Source of the DNA: Chaenocephalus aceratus
Taxonomy: Eukaryota > Chordata > Actinopteri > Perciformes > Channichthyidae
Length of the DNA stretch: 64,000 nt
Direction of reading: 5' to 3'
NCBI GenBank assembly: GCA_023974075.1
Contig: JAMFTG010000119.1
Location: forward strand, 17,501-81,500
Shown here: positions 1 to 20,695 of the stretch, piece by piece
Position numbering within the stretch: the stretch's first letter is position 1
How the letters are laid out: each line of letters opens with the position of its first letter
The notes under the pieces: generated by a model
The model's database searches: none
What the model saw: the letters and a program-made list of their open reading frames with translations, nothing else
What the model was told of the DNA's origin: nothing
Made by a program: the position numbers and the translations under genes

Positions 1-19
1 GGGAGAAGACGGAGGATAA

Positions 20-8480
<8,461 letters not shown>

Positions 8481-8632
8481 GGACCCTCAACACACTCCAC
8501 ATCCACACTCATATTATTTCCTCCTCACACGGATCCGCTCAGGGCCACGGACTGAGAAACAGAAACCCTGCAGCTGGAGCACCGTCAGCAGAGAACATGG
8601 CCCCTATTTATTTTATTTTTCTCAAAGAATAG

Positions 8633-8880
<248 letters not shown>

Positions 8881-8989
8881 GTGTGGGGAGGACTAGATGA
8901 ACCCTTCAGTGTGAACCGGAGGAGCAGATCTCGCGTCGCATCCAGATTTTTATTTTTGTACTTGTACATTTGAATATTATCAGTTGCAG

Positions 8990-11229
8990 TCCCACCCAGG
9001 AGGACCCTGTCGTTGTGCAAAGACAAAGAAGACGACATCGGGGTCTCCTCTCACTTTTCCTCGGACTAAACCTCCGCTCTTTATCACGAATCCGATCGTG
9101 AAACATGAAGCTCGTCATCTCAGAGTCTCCGGAGGACTTCAGCCGGCATGCACCTGAACAGAGGAGAGGACATATTTAGGAGAATCAATCTGGAGTCCAA
9201 GGCTTTCTTTTGTTGTCTTTCTTAGGTCATCTGTGTATGGACCAATCAGTGTCTGTGTGTACAGATGTTTTCTTTTCTGTTTGCAAACACAAAGGGCTCA
9301 GTTGAGCCGAGTGAAGTCGTCAGACCGCTTCCCAAACATGATCCCAGGTCCATGCGTTATCAGGGGATTAAACTGGGGTTATGTATTAGTGGTAATCAGC
9401 CTTTTTATATTCAGATGGGCAATGAATGTGTGCCAACGTTTCCGCAGACTTTCCATGGTGCTGTTTCGACTGAAGGATCTATTTAGTTGAATTGTTGTGG
9501 TTATTTCAGTACTACGAAAATACAGAACATTTTCACTTTATTTGCAATGTTGTGTATCCGCCCCACTGATGGCGGTCCGCTCCAAAATGAACTATGTTTT
9601 TCCTGAGCACACGCCACAATCTTCCAACAAATTTCATTTAAATCGGACGGGTTGTTTTTCTCTAATCTTACAGAATGCTGTAAATATCACACAACTTCAT
9701 TTCTCATGGCAGCATAAAGCGCAAGAACAACGTTGGAGATGGATGGGACAAAAATGCTTCGTTTGACAAGAGCCCTTATTTACACGCATTACCTTTTCCT
9801 AGAACTAACAAATACTTAAAAGTAGTTAACAATCTGGTTGGCGAAACACCGACAACAATACTGTTTTAAAATAATCGGTACACACTTGGAAACAGAGAGG
9901 CTAGCTAGCTAACGTCGTCTAAAAGCTGTCTAGTAATGTATGTAATGATTAACTTTAATCACGTTAAACAATATTAAAACCAGGTGATTTAAATCCTCCT
10001 CAGAGTGGGTCGATCACCTCTTCAGTCGATTAGTCATCCTGTATCGATCCGTGGGGCGTCATAGCTCCCCATGCTAACGCGCTACCTTCCTAGCGCTGTT
10101 TTAACGTGATTAGCATGTAGCTTTAGCCCACAGCAATTGAACGAACTACCTTTCTAAACATCGATGGGGCTGATTATCACTCATTCTGCAGATTTCATCC
10201 CCTGATAACGTTTAAAATGTGTCATCATCCACCCTGAACTCTAGAGTAGAGTGTGTGTTCACATAACCACGGACTGCATCTCTTTGGGATCAACTTCCTG
10301 GGTGTGTGCATGCTATCCAGGGGCCATCTTACATTCGATCGAGTGCCAACGAGTCCCGCCAGCTCCGGTTGGCCAGCTGAGATGTTCCTCGCACGGACAA
10401 TAAGACTCAGTTTAAACAAGTGCCAAAAGATCCCGTCGTTTCAAATAGTCCTCTCATGTGTCATAAATCGGTGTGTGCTTTACAGAGGGAGCAGAGCTGT
10501 CATGTCGGAGCCGGTTAAAGCGTATACATAACTGGAATACAGTGAGGTTTTTTTTAAAGGTACGAAACATAAGCAGATGATAAATAAATATAAAAGTGTT
10601 TCATGCTGCGTCTGCTGACTTAAACCTAAGAGGCTGACCTGCGAGCTACAGGGAGAGATTTCACCGTCTGGACTCGTTTTCTTCCGGGATATATGTCTGC
10701 TTGTTGTTTACATCAAGTACTTGAACAATAGGTAGTATTACAGGTGTGTTGAGAGCATGACCAACATCAGTAGTGGGTGAAAGGTGCTTCTTCTTTTCTC
10801 TGTGGCCTTAGATACCCACCTGATCGTATTAGTCCTCTGATCCGGCAACTCTGCTGAGAAGTGTCTTAGCGAGATAAGGTAAAAAAGGAAAAGGTGAAGA
10901 GGGTACGGCGGACATCGCCTCGCTCAGCACTCGGCTCTTCTGAGCTGTTTGAAGAGGAAGTGTTGAGAAAGAGAGAGAAGCCCTTTAGCTCTAGTTTGCT
11001 GCTCCGGCTTTGAAGCTGCTCTTTGATCTGAGGCGGTGTGTGTGTGCACGCAGAGTGCGGTCAGGAGATGGAAAGAAGAAACATCAAACTAACAGGCGAG
11101 GAGGCATGTAGGATGAGGTGAAGTTGGACATGCAGTTACTGAGTCCAGCCAGCGGGGGCAGCAGAGGGGAAGAGGAGCTGATATGTGTTCCCTCATCTGA
11201 AACAAACACCTTCTCCCAATTAACACCTA
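8990..11229. other. unique sequence downstream of plxna2, no gene seen
   Basis: Probably 3' UTR or flank. No ORF resembles a known family. GCTAGCTAGCTAAC near 9900 is a short simple repeat. AATAAA occurs at about 10583-10588. Confidence 0.4.
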
Positions 11230-12006
11230 AAGAGTGGTGCAGGGATTTATTTATTTATAGTGGACCCTGAAGGCAGCATCTCCCTGGTTCCCATCACTAA
11301 AAACCAATGGGATTTCTCCATGTGATTTTGGTTAATGTCAGATAATAATTTCTGTGGCAAATACACATTTATGATACTTACACGTTTAGTTCAGCAGGAT
11401 AATCTCCACATATTAACACCACTTTATGATTTCTGAAGTAAAAAGCTAACATTAGGCTATAAAGGAACTACAGCACGGTCACATGACTTCACGTCACCAC
11501 CGCTAAGCTAAAGGCGGCTAATGTTGGGCTATAAACGAACTACAGCCCGGTCACATGACTTCACGTCACCACCGCTAAGCTAAAGGGGGCTAATGTTGGG
11601 CTATAAAGGAACTACAGCCCGGTGACATGACTTCACGTCACCACCGCTAAGCTAAAGGCGGCTAATGTTGGGCTATAAACGAACTACAACACGGTGACAT
11701 GACTTCACGTCACCACCGCTAAGCTAAAAGTGGCTAATGTTGGGCTATAAAGGAACTACAGCATGGTCACATGACTTCACGTCACCACCGCTAAGCTAAA
11801 GGAGGCTAATGTTGGGCTATAAAGGAACTACAGCACGGTCACATGACTTCACGTCACCACCGCTAAGCTAAAGGCGGCATTTAGACACTTGTTAGCAACC
11901 GCAGTTTTTAAATCCACCAGTGGGGTATTTACTGACGTATTTCATGTCGTAGAACAAAGCGTTAAAATCTCTTCAGCTTGTGTTAACCACAGACCTTATT
12001 TCAGGC
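11230..12006 (+). mobile_element. dispersed element carrying a 72-bp tandem repeat, copy 1
   Basis: The left module starts AGAGTGGTGCAG and contains CCAATGGGATTTCTCCAT and AGCAGGATAATCTCC. Six to seven 72-bp units follow (about 11445-11878; cores GAACTACAGCACGGTCACAT and CACCACCGCTAAGCTAAAGG). The right module contains AAATCCACCAGTGG and ends near AACCACAGACCTTATTTCAG. The same modules border the arrays at 20696, 28300 (reversed) and 57475. Class unknown. Confidence 0.7.
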
Positions 12007-13187
12007 AACTCGAAACACAATCAGAAAACATTCCTACGAGGGAACAAGAAATGCTGACTCATTCCCGCACCACTATAGACACACCCATACAGTAGGTCTG
12101 CAAACACTTAAAGCTTCCTTCTTTTGATTAAGGTGTCTTCCCAAGCTCAGCAAACAGAAATGTATCCTCATACCTCACATTGCTTGAATGGAGTAATGCT
12201 TTTTATCATTTTAAACAGGACCTAAATGCCTTTTTCCTTTTTGCAAGGGATGAAACAAATGTACGTGTATCAGTCTCTCCAACTCTCCGCTGTATTCAGA
12301 TTGTGACGTAATCAGAGGCTCGCAATTTTTTTTAAAGTGGCTTTGATTTTCCTCTCACGGATCATTTATATCAGGACGTTTCCTTTTTATCTTGTGTGAG
12401 ATTTTGCATGCGTTTTAATTCATGCTTTTGTTCTGCCTGGTATTCCATATCGATCCACACTGACTGCATGTATTCCCATCTGTACGACGTCTCGCATCGC
12501 AGGCAGCTGAAAGCACCTTCTTTTTATTTGTGAAAGAGATTTGTTTTGTTACTAGATATAGCTCTTAATTATCCATGCTGTAAACTCATTTCTGGGAGCA
12601 TTTTAATTCAATTTGAAATGAGGAAAAGTTTGTTTACTCTTTCCGCGGCGTGGAAGCCCATTTGGCTGGCGGTGGTGTGAGATAGATGCTCGTACACGTA
12701 ACCTCATTTCAGCTGATTGCTAATGGCAGATGCTACGTGCACTTAGCTTGAGAGGTGGCGTTACTGCTGTTTCAAAACAAAGCATTTAATCAGCCGTTTT
12801 TGTTTTGTTTGCTTTCCGGTATCAGACAGAGGAGTTGAAATCCCAGTCATTGTATTACTCTCAATTCAAAATATCATCAAGTATAAAAATCCTTCCATTT
12901 TTAACACGTTGTAAACAAGCCCTTTGTAGACACTGGAGTTCTGTAATATAGTAATTAATGGCAATGATGACGATGATAATAATAATGGCTGTCTGTTCTT
13001 CTTGTTTTATAAAAGTGTTGTGAAAATTGTAAGAAACTTAAAGTATTTAAAAAAAGGTTGTTCTCTTGTTTTGTTTTTTTATTTGCTTTGATTTTGTTAT
13101 GATAAGATATTATTGTGTACCTATTGTAAATATGAAGCACACCTATTTTGCAAGCCAAGGATTCACTTTGTACTGTTGTTATATATA
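12007..13187 (+). other. unique AT-rich sequence, likely distal 3' UTR
   Basis: Low-repeat sequence with no long ORF. It has several homopurine/pyrimidine-poor stretches typical of conserved 3' UTR, for example around 12590-12640 and 12780-12830. Confidence 0.35.
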
Positions 13188-13193
13188 AATAAA
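13188..13193 (+). terminator. plxna2: candidate polyadenylation signal AATAAA
   Basis: AATAAA in the context ATATATAAATAAACTTTGCT, 15 nt before an A-rich site near 13208 and followed by a GT-rich stretch. Best candidate for the distal poly(A) site of the plexin transcript; not proven. Confidence 0.4.
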
Positions 13194-13648
13194 CTTTGCT
13201 GGTTAAAAATTGCATAGAGCTGAAATCTGTATTCGTGTCTCTTTGTCGTCAGAAACAATTATGATTCCACATCAGTGGTGGAAAGTGACTAATTAACCAA
13301 GTACCCTACTTAAAGGGGACCTATCATGCTATAAAAAATAAATAAAAAATTATCATTATGAAGGGCAGACCATCTATTTGTATTTATTTGTTTTTTTTAG
13401 AAAGGGGCAGGTCACATAAGATGTTATTCTTCTCCCTGCTCCTTTTCGCTCAATGGTGGAGTCATGTTTTATGGCAATTATTGTACATTTGGTTTTGCGT
13501 ACCATGAGCGGGACAAATAAAAATGAAATGAAATATTTGAAAACATATATTGTAGGGCCATACCTATATAAAACATGTCTGTGAAGTTTCTTTTTCATTG
13601 TAGCCATGCCTCATACTGCTCAAACCCCTCTTTTGCAGCCCTGTTACT

Positions 13649-14207
13649 GGCCGTTTCTCAATCGCGAGGATGCTGGCTTGCTAGTCGCGTACTTCCAAGT
13701 CACTTCCTTCAGAAACGAAGCAAGTATGCTTCCAAGCCACGGCTTCGGAAAACGAAGAAGAATGGAACAGGCTAACAAGTGTGCCACTCTCTCTAACGGT
13801 TTCAACATAAACTGTACCGAAAATAAATACTCACGATGTCTATCTAATTATGAACTTGCTTTACTTTCACGGAACACGTTTTTAGTGATAACAAACAAAT
13901 GTAACAAAGTAACATTTACCAACACATGTTCTACGCCACTATACTTACATTTAAATGTGTGCTGCGTCGGTTCAGCCATTCTCCGCAAGGGTTTTTGAAA
14001 TCGGTCCGTGCGCAAAGCATTGTGGGGATTTTAAGGACGCGAAGTCTACCCATGTGCAGCCTCGAAATTTCCCCCAAACCAAGGACGCCGCCTCGGTGGA
14101 ATTCCAAGTATGCTGGAGATTGGAACAGTCCTTCGGCTGCACTCGATGACGTAGCATCCTTGAAATATTGGCTTGGAAGCCAGTATCCTCGAGATTGAGA
14201 AATGGCC
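13649..14207. mobile_element. DNA-transposon fragment with ~37-bp inverted ends
   Basis: The left end is GGCCGTTTCTCAATCGCGAG and the right end, reversed, is GGCCATTTCTCAATCTCGAG. Both continue GATGCTGGCTT or GATACTGGCTT. The interior has repeated 'GCTTCCAAG' motifs and no transposase. Non-autonomous; superfamily uncertain. Confidence 0.65.
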
Positions 14208-14738
14208 AGAGAGACGCGGATTTTGGATCCTTAGCTTGAAAAAAGAAAAGAAGAGGAGGCGGAGCTAATGCCTGATCAGAATTCTACCGGAGATAAAGTT
14301 AAATTTGGTTGTGATAAAACGCCATCATGTTCCAAACCACATCAAGGATTATTTCTGAAACAGTATGGAGCTCAAAGGCTTTCTCTCTCAGGTTTACCAC
14401 AAGGTGAGTTCCTTTTTTTACTTCCTGCTTCTTCACACACATGCTCTCCAGTACAGGTTAGCTCTGAGTGTTAGCGATGCTAATGTAAACAAAGACCATA
14501 TTACGTCCAAAACGCGTCGCTCAATGTTTCTGATAGCAACGTTTCTGATTGGGCCGTGGGTCCACATTTCAGATGTTACGTCATATCGGATGCAAATCTG
14601 GATCAGCTCCGTTGTTCCCCGTTTTTAGAGATTTGGGTACGGAGGAAAAGAGAGAGGGTTTTGTTTTCAGACACTTGGTGAGTCCCCTGACACACCGGGG
14701 ACACATGGTTATGTATAAAAGACATAAAAAAGCGCATT

Positions 14739-15656
14739 TTGCATTCTTTAAATGCTTCTCTTTTCTCAAAACAAGATGTTTTCTTTTCTGGAAGGAGACT
14801 TCAGGTTGTCTCGGAGTACTTAGGAGTACATATCGACACAAACCTCAATTTCAAAAAACATATCAAAAAGGTCTGCAATAAAGTAAAGTTCAATCTGTCA
14901 AATTACAGATACATTAGAAACTTCCTATCATCCGCAGCAGCTAAACTATACCTTCACTCAATGGTCCTCTCCCACATGGTCTAATGCTCACTCTACAGCC
15001 CTAAGGCCACTGGAATCACTGTATAAACAAGCATCATTGTCACATTGTTAAAAAATATAATCTGTTCAGCTGGATTCTTATAGTTTACAAAAACATCTGC
15101 TTCGTTTATAAGATCACTCGTGGGTTGGCTCCTCCTCCTCCTCGGGCTGCATCAGCCTAAAGTCCACCTCAACCAGGGCTACTAGAGGTGCGTGTTGCTA
15201 GGGGAGACTGCCCCATCCCATTTAGGAAAAGCGCATTCAGCCAGGCTGTCTTTCATTCCACGCATCCCATCAATGGAATTCAATACCACAACCAATGAGA
15301 GTCCTCATCCTACTACACATTCAAGCACAGTGTTAAAAAGTGCCTCATTGAAAACCAACAGTGTCAGCACTGGTGTGTGGGTGTAGGTGTGTGTATGAGT
15401 GTGTATTGTAAATGTTTTATTTATTTATTTATTATCATGACTTGCTCTTATCTGTATTCAGTGATGTCATCTATTGTAAATATGTACAATAACAATGTTG
15501 TGGTATTTGTATTATTGCTTTTAGGATGTCTATCACCATCTGGCAAAGGGACTATCGGTGAAAACTAGCCTTTTGGCTAATTCGAGTACTTTTACATGTT
15601 TTTAATATGTTGATTAATGTACACTGTCCCTTGTTTTAAATAAATCAATTCAAGTC
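14739..15656 (+). pseudogene. LINE fragment (L2/Rex1-like), end of reverse transcriptase plus 3' tail
   Basis: The frame from 14739 gives LQVVSEYLGVHIDTNLNFKK, then HIKKVCNKVKFNLSNYRYIR and NFLSSAAAKLYLHSMVLSHM, the thumb region after the RT catalytic core. Downstream, after stops, appear ALRPLESLYKQA-like and FRKSAFSQAVFHSTHPINGI-like segments in shifting frames. The tail has AAATAAATCAATTC at 15637-15652. 5'-truncated and decayed, no longer coding. Confidence 0.75.
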
Positions 15657-16030
15657 TCCTGATGCAGTCAGTTGATCATGAAATATATATTCTATATCTG
15701 AGTCCCCCGGCCACCCTGCTCCTGTATTTCCTCTGGGATGGTTTAATCCCCGCAGCTTCTAATCCTGTACTGCGGAGACCAATTCACATCCAGGCGGGAC
15801 TTAACGCCCTGTAATGCCTTTACAAGTAGCTGTATAAAGCTGACATCCCATTCGTTCTGGGTAGGATTCTCAGCCTGGATTACAAGGCAGATTCTGAAAT
15901 AATTAGGGTAATATGAGTCTGCAAAAAAAAAAAAAAGGGGGGGGTTGGGATGTCACGGGGGAGTTCTGCTGCGTTTTTAAAGAATAGTTGGGTCAGGTAT
16001 TAATATCTCAATTAAAACATGCTGCAAGTT
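15657..16030. other. intergenic, no gene seen
   Basis: Unique sequence with a poly-A/poly-G run at about 15921-15946. Nothing recognisable. Confidence 0.4.
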
Positions 16031-18080
16031 GAGATATTCTGAGTGTGGTTCCGGCTGTAGTTTTGGTTGTAGTTCTGACTTGAGTCCTGAGTGTATTTAT
16101 TGTTGTATTTCTTTGTGCAGTTCTGAATGTATTTGAGTGTCGTTCTTCGTGTGGTTTTGACTGTATTTCTTAGTCTAGTTGTGACTGTAGTTCTAACTGT
16201 ATTTCTGACTGTAGTTTTTTGTCTAGTTGTGACTGTAGTTGGGAATGCATTTCTGACTGTAGTCCTTTAGTTGCGACTGTAGTTCTGACTGTAGTCCACA
16301 CTGAAGTTCTGACTGTAGTAGTGAGTGTAGTTCTGGCTGTAGTTCTAACTTGAGTCCTGAGTGTATTTGTGGTTTTATTTCTTACTGTAGTTCTGGTTGT
16401 AGTTCTGACTCTCATCCTCATGGTAGTTCTACTTGTATTAGTCTATTTGTGGTTGCAGTTCTTTGTGTAGTTCTGAATGTATTTGAGTGTCATTCTGATT
16501 GTGGTTTTGACTGTATTTCTTAGTCTAGTTCTGACTGTATTTGGGAATGAATTTCTGACTGTAGTCCTTTAGTTGCGACTGTAGTTATTATACGATACGA
16601 TACGATATTACTTTATTGTCAGATCAAGTCTGAAATTTGACTTGCGTCACAGCCGCTCCATGTCCAACATCAACAGACAAATATGCATACACAAATACAT
16701 GAAACACAAACATTTAACATAACAGCACAATCAGTGAGAGAAAAACATGCTCAAAGAGCCTTCAGCGTGCATTTGGTCTGGGACTTAGCTCTGTGTTCAC
16801 TGAGAGGACTGACTGATGCACAAAGGAGTGCTTCAGTCTGACTTTATTGAATCGTGGGACCCTGTATCTCCGATTAGATGGTAGCAGTTCATATTCACTG
16901 TTCAGAACATGGTTTGGGTCGGAGATGATGTTGTTGGACCGCCTCACTAGGTTGTTATGATAGGCTGAGTCATAGAGTCTCTGACGGGGTTGACCAACAA
17001 TCTTTGAGCAGATCTTTAACAGGTGGAGCAGTTTTGATTTTAACGCTGCCGACAGACATTTGTACCAGGTAGTATTGCAGTACTGCAGAATGGACATGAT
17101 CATTCTGTATTTCTGACTGTAGTCCACACTGAAGTTCTGACTGCAGTAGTGAGTGTAGTTCTGGCTGTAGTTCTAACTTGAGTCCTGAGTGTTTTTGTGT
17201 TTTTATTTCTGACTGTAGTTCTGGTTGTAGTTCTGACTCTCATCCTCATGGTAGTTCTACTTGTATTTCTGAGTCTATTTGTGGTTGCAGTTCTTTGTGT
17301 AGTTCTGAATGTATTTGAGTGTTATTCTGATTGTGGTTTTGACTGTATTTCTTAGTCTAGTTGTGACTATAGTTGTGAATGAATTTCTGACTGTAGTCCT
17401 TTAGTTGCGACTGTAGTTCTGATTGTAGTTCTGACTGTAGTTCTGACTGTAGTTCTGACTGTAGTCCATGCTATATTTCTGATTGTAGTTCTGACTGTAG
17501 TTCTGACTGTAGTCCATGCTATATTTCTGATTGTAGTTCTGACTGTAGTTCTGACTGTAGTCCATGCTATATTTCTGATTGTAGTCCTGACTGTAGTTCT
17601 GACTGTGTTTCTTAGTCTATGTGTGACTGTAGTTGTGAATGAATGTCTGACTGTAGTCCTTTGGTTGCGACTGTAGTTCTGACTGTAGTCAACACTGAAG
17701 TTCTGACTGAAATCCGACTGTAGTAGTGAGTGTAGTTCTTTTTGTGTTTCTGAATTTAGTTCTGGTTGTGTTTCCGAAGGTAGTTCAGACTGTATTTGAG
17801 TGTCGTTGTAGGTGTTTTTGTGGTTGTATTTCTGACTGTAGTTCTGAGTCTATTTGTGGTATTTATTCTTGTTGTGGTTTTGACTGTATTTTTTAGTCTA
17901 GTTGTGAGTGTAGTTGTGAGTGAATGTCTGACTGTGGTCCTTTAGTTCTGACTGTAGATCTGATTGTAGTCCTGACTGTAATGCTGACTGTTGTTCAGGC
18001 TATAGTTCTGACTGTAGTCCTCAATGTAGTCCTGACTGTAATGCTGACTGTTGTTCAGGCTATAGTTCTGACTGCACTGA
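16031..18080 (+). repeat. irregular ~12-bp tandem repeat (CTGACTGTAGTT family)
   Basis: Over ~2 kb the phrase TTCTGACTGTAGTT and variants (GGTTGTAGTT, GAGTGTATTT, GATTGTGGTT) recur at a roughly 12-bp period with many substitutions. A more homogeneous core lies at 17400-17600, where a ~54-bp higher-order unit ending CCATGCTATATTTCTGATTG is repeated. The array is split by a LINE at 16590-17108. Confidence 0.85.
16590..17108 (-). pseudogene. 5'-truncated LINE with (ATACG)n tail, inserted in the tandem repeat
   Basis: The minus strand encodes QYCNTTWYKCLSAALKSKLL, then HLLKICSKIVGQPRQRLYDS and EYELLPSNRRYRVPRFNKVR, ending in the frame of SFVHQSVLSVNTEL. This is the C-terminus of a common fish non-LTR retrotransposon polyprotein (the RRYRVPR..K.SF signature). 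The 3' end is an ACAATAAAGTAATATCGTAT-type tail at 16590-16625. Only ~115 codons remain. Confidence 0.8.
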
Positions 18081-18436
18081 AACTCCAGAAATGTGGAGCC
18101 CATTACCCAAAATATTAAAGCCTAAATAGTTGGAAAACTACTGGGAACAGTAGTCAATAGAAAGCCTTGCTCAAAACTTAAAAGTGCATTTGTTAGGGAC
18201 TATTTTTAGCTGTATTAATATGCAGTTTGATGTTTCTGGTGATATTCACATCGTATTGAAGAAGTATCTTCATCTTCAAAGACACCGTAACGATCTCTTG
18301 AAAATGCTTACCATGATGTGCACTGTAAGTATTCATGTTGAATTTACTAAGGAGACTAAAATGTATGTTAAGGTCCGTTTGAACTTGAGGAAGAAAGGGG
18401 CAATACAACCCAAAACAAGACCATCTGAGCAGGAGT
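18081..18436. other. intergenic spacer, no gene seen
   Basis: Unique AT-rich sequence between the 12-bp array and the hAT element. A 96-codon ORF (18184-18474) has no family resemblance and is judged accidental. Confidence 0.4.
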
Positions 18437-20275
18437 CAGAGATGGCAAAGTGCACACATCCTTTACTCAAGTAGAAGTACAGATACTCGTGTTTAAAAAT
18501 ACTCTGTAAAAGTAGAAGTACTGACTAAACTTCTTTATTCAAGTAAAAGTAAAGAGGCTTTGAAGTGTACTTCAGTAAAAAGTACCCATAACTCCCAGCT
18601 GCTTTAAAGAGTACCTGACCTCCCTTTATATCAATAGAACAATAATGTCATTGTTAGCTAATGAATGTTTCCATGGTGACCAACGGCAACATGACAACGT
18701 TTCCATTGGTCCCTCTTCTTTAGAGAAGACCAGGAAGTGATGGATACACGGATCGTGTTCCAACCAATAGGCACGCAATGACTCTAAAGAATAATGATCA
18801 CGCACCAACACACATTCAGACTAAAGGAACCAGCTGTTTGGAAAATGAGAGAAGTAGAAAGTACAGGTATTTGTGTTCAACATGTAAGAAGTAGAAAGTA
18901 CAGGTATTTGTGTTCAACATGAGAGAAGTAGAAAGTACAGGTATTTGAGTTCAACATGTGAGAAGTAGAAAGTACAGGTATTTGTGTTCAACATGAGAGA
19001 AGTAGAAAGTACAGGTATTTGAGTTCAACATGTAAGAAGTAGAAAGTACAGGTATTTGTGTTCAACATGAGAGAAGTAGAAAGTACAGGTATTTGAGTTC
19101 AACATGTAAGAAGTAGAAAGTACAGGTATTTGTGTTCAACATGTGAGAAGTAGAAAGTACAGGTATTTGAGTTCAACATGTAAGAAGTAGAAAGTACAGG
19201 TATTTGAGTTCAACATGTGAGAAGTAGAAAGTACAGGTATTTGGGTTCAACATGTGAGAAGTAGAAAGTACAGGTATTTGAGTTCAACATGTAAGAAGTA
19301 GAAAGTACAGGTATTTGAGTTCAACATATGAGAAGTAGAAAGTACAGGTATTTGTGTTCAACATGTAAGAAGTAGAAAGTACAGGTATTTGAGTTCAACA
19401 TATGAGAAGTAGAAAGTACAGGTATTTGTGTTCAACATGTAAGAAGTAGAAAGTACAGGTATTTGGGTTCAACATGTAAGAAGTAGAAAGTACAGGTATT
19501 TGAGTTCAACATGTAAGAAGTAGAAAGTACAGGTATTTGAGTTCAACATGTGAGAAGTAGAAAGTACAGGTATTTGGGTTCAACATGTAAGAAGTAGAAA
19601 GTACAGGTATTTGAGTTCTAAATGTGAGAAGTAGAAAGTACAGGTATTAGTGTTCAACATGTGAGAAGTAGAAAGTACAGGTATTAGTGTTCAACATGTG
19701 AGAAGTAGAAAGTACAGGTATTTGTGTTCTAAATGTGAGAAGTAGAAAGTACAGGTATTTGAGTTCAACATGTAAGAAGTAGAAAGTACAGGTATTAGTG
19801 TTCAACATGTGAGAAGTAGAAAGTACAGGTATTTGTGTTCAACATGTGAGAAGTAGAAAGTACAGGTATTTGGGTTCAACATGTGAGAAGTAGAAAGTAC
19901 AGGTATTTGGGTTCAACATGTAAGAAGTAGAAAGTACAGGTATTTGGGTTCTAAATGTGAGAAGTAGAAAGTACAGGTATTTGTGTTCAACATGTGAGAA
20001 GTAGAAAGTACAGGTATTTGTGTTCAACATGTAAGAAGTAGAAAGTACAGGTATTTGTGTTCAACATGTAAGAAGTAGAAAGTACAGGTATTTGTGTTCA
20101 ACATGTAAGAAGTAGAAAGTACAGGTATTTGTGTTCAACATGTAAGAAGTAGAAAGTACAGGTATTTGTGTTCAACATGTAAGAAGTCAAAGTAAAAAGT
20201 CGTCAGAAATACAAGTAGTGGAGTAAAGTACTGATACTAGAAGAAGTGTTTGTACTCCACTACTTCCCACCTCTG
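18437..20275 (+). mobile_element. hAT-type element with expanded 37-bp minisatellite
   Basis: It starts CAGAGATGGCAAAGTGCACA and ends CTACTTCCCACCTCTG, so the termini are inverted (CAGAG-TGG). The 9-bp direct repeat AGCAGGAGT lies at 18428-18436 and 20276-20284, a likely target duplication. The interior has an AAGTAC-rich arm, a conserved module with ACGGATCGTGTTCCAACCAA, then about 36 units of a 37-bp repeat (18848-20190). No transposase. Confidence 0.85.
18848..20190 (+). repeat. 37-bp minisatellite, ~36 units
   Basis: The unit contains AAGTAGAAAGTACAGGTATT followed by TGNGTTCAACATGTNAG. Variation is concentrated at three positions (G/A/T before GTTC, TCAACATG vs TCTAAATG, GTAAG vs GTGAG), giving a mosaic of unit types. 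Spacing is exactly 37 bp where measured. Confidence 0.95.
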
Positions 20276-20284
20276 AGCAGGAGT

Positions 20285-20695
20285 CAGTGAAAGTAAAGAG
20301 AGACGCCAACAGAAACTACTTTTGACAGAGAGAAAGACTTGAGGTGCAGCACCGAGGCTGAGCAGAACACAGGAAGAGATGCGGGTGCTGCTGGAAATCG
20401 GACGGAGGGAAATTGCGAGCGAATGTGAATCCAGGTGTCAGAAAGTCACAGCGCGGCTTTATTTATAGCCCGGCTCCCCGCTGCTAGAGCTGTCAGTCTG
20501 AGAGTCTCTGCAGCTCTCATTAGATCTGCAACACGCCTGCACCACTCCCAGTTATGTTAGCCTCACTCAGACAGGAAGTAGTAGCATGGATGAAAACAGC
20601 ACATACATAAACAAACAAATGAGACCAGGAAATCATCCATGTTCAAGAAAAAAGGAAAGCATGTATATGTTATCGTAGCCCTATAGAGTGGTGCA
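20285..20695. other. intergenic unique block
   Basis: GC-richer sequence with no ORF of note. It includes CTTTATTTATAGCCCGGCTC at about 20457. A possible regulatory or old genic remnant, but nothing is identifiable. Confidence 0.3.

Noticed and set aside
18848..20190. Possible CRISPR-like array because of regular spacing
   Set aside because: Units are contiguous 37-bp repeats without unique spacers, inside a eukaryotic transposon.
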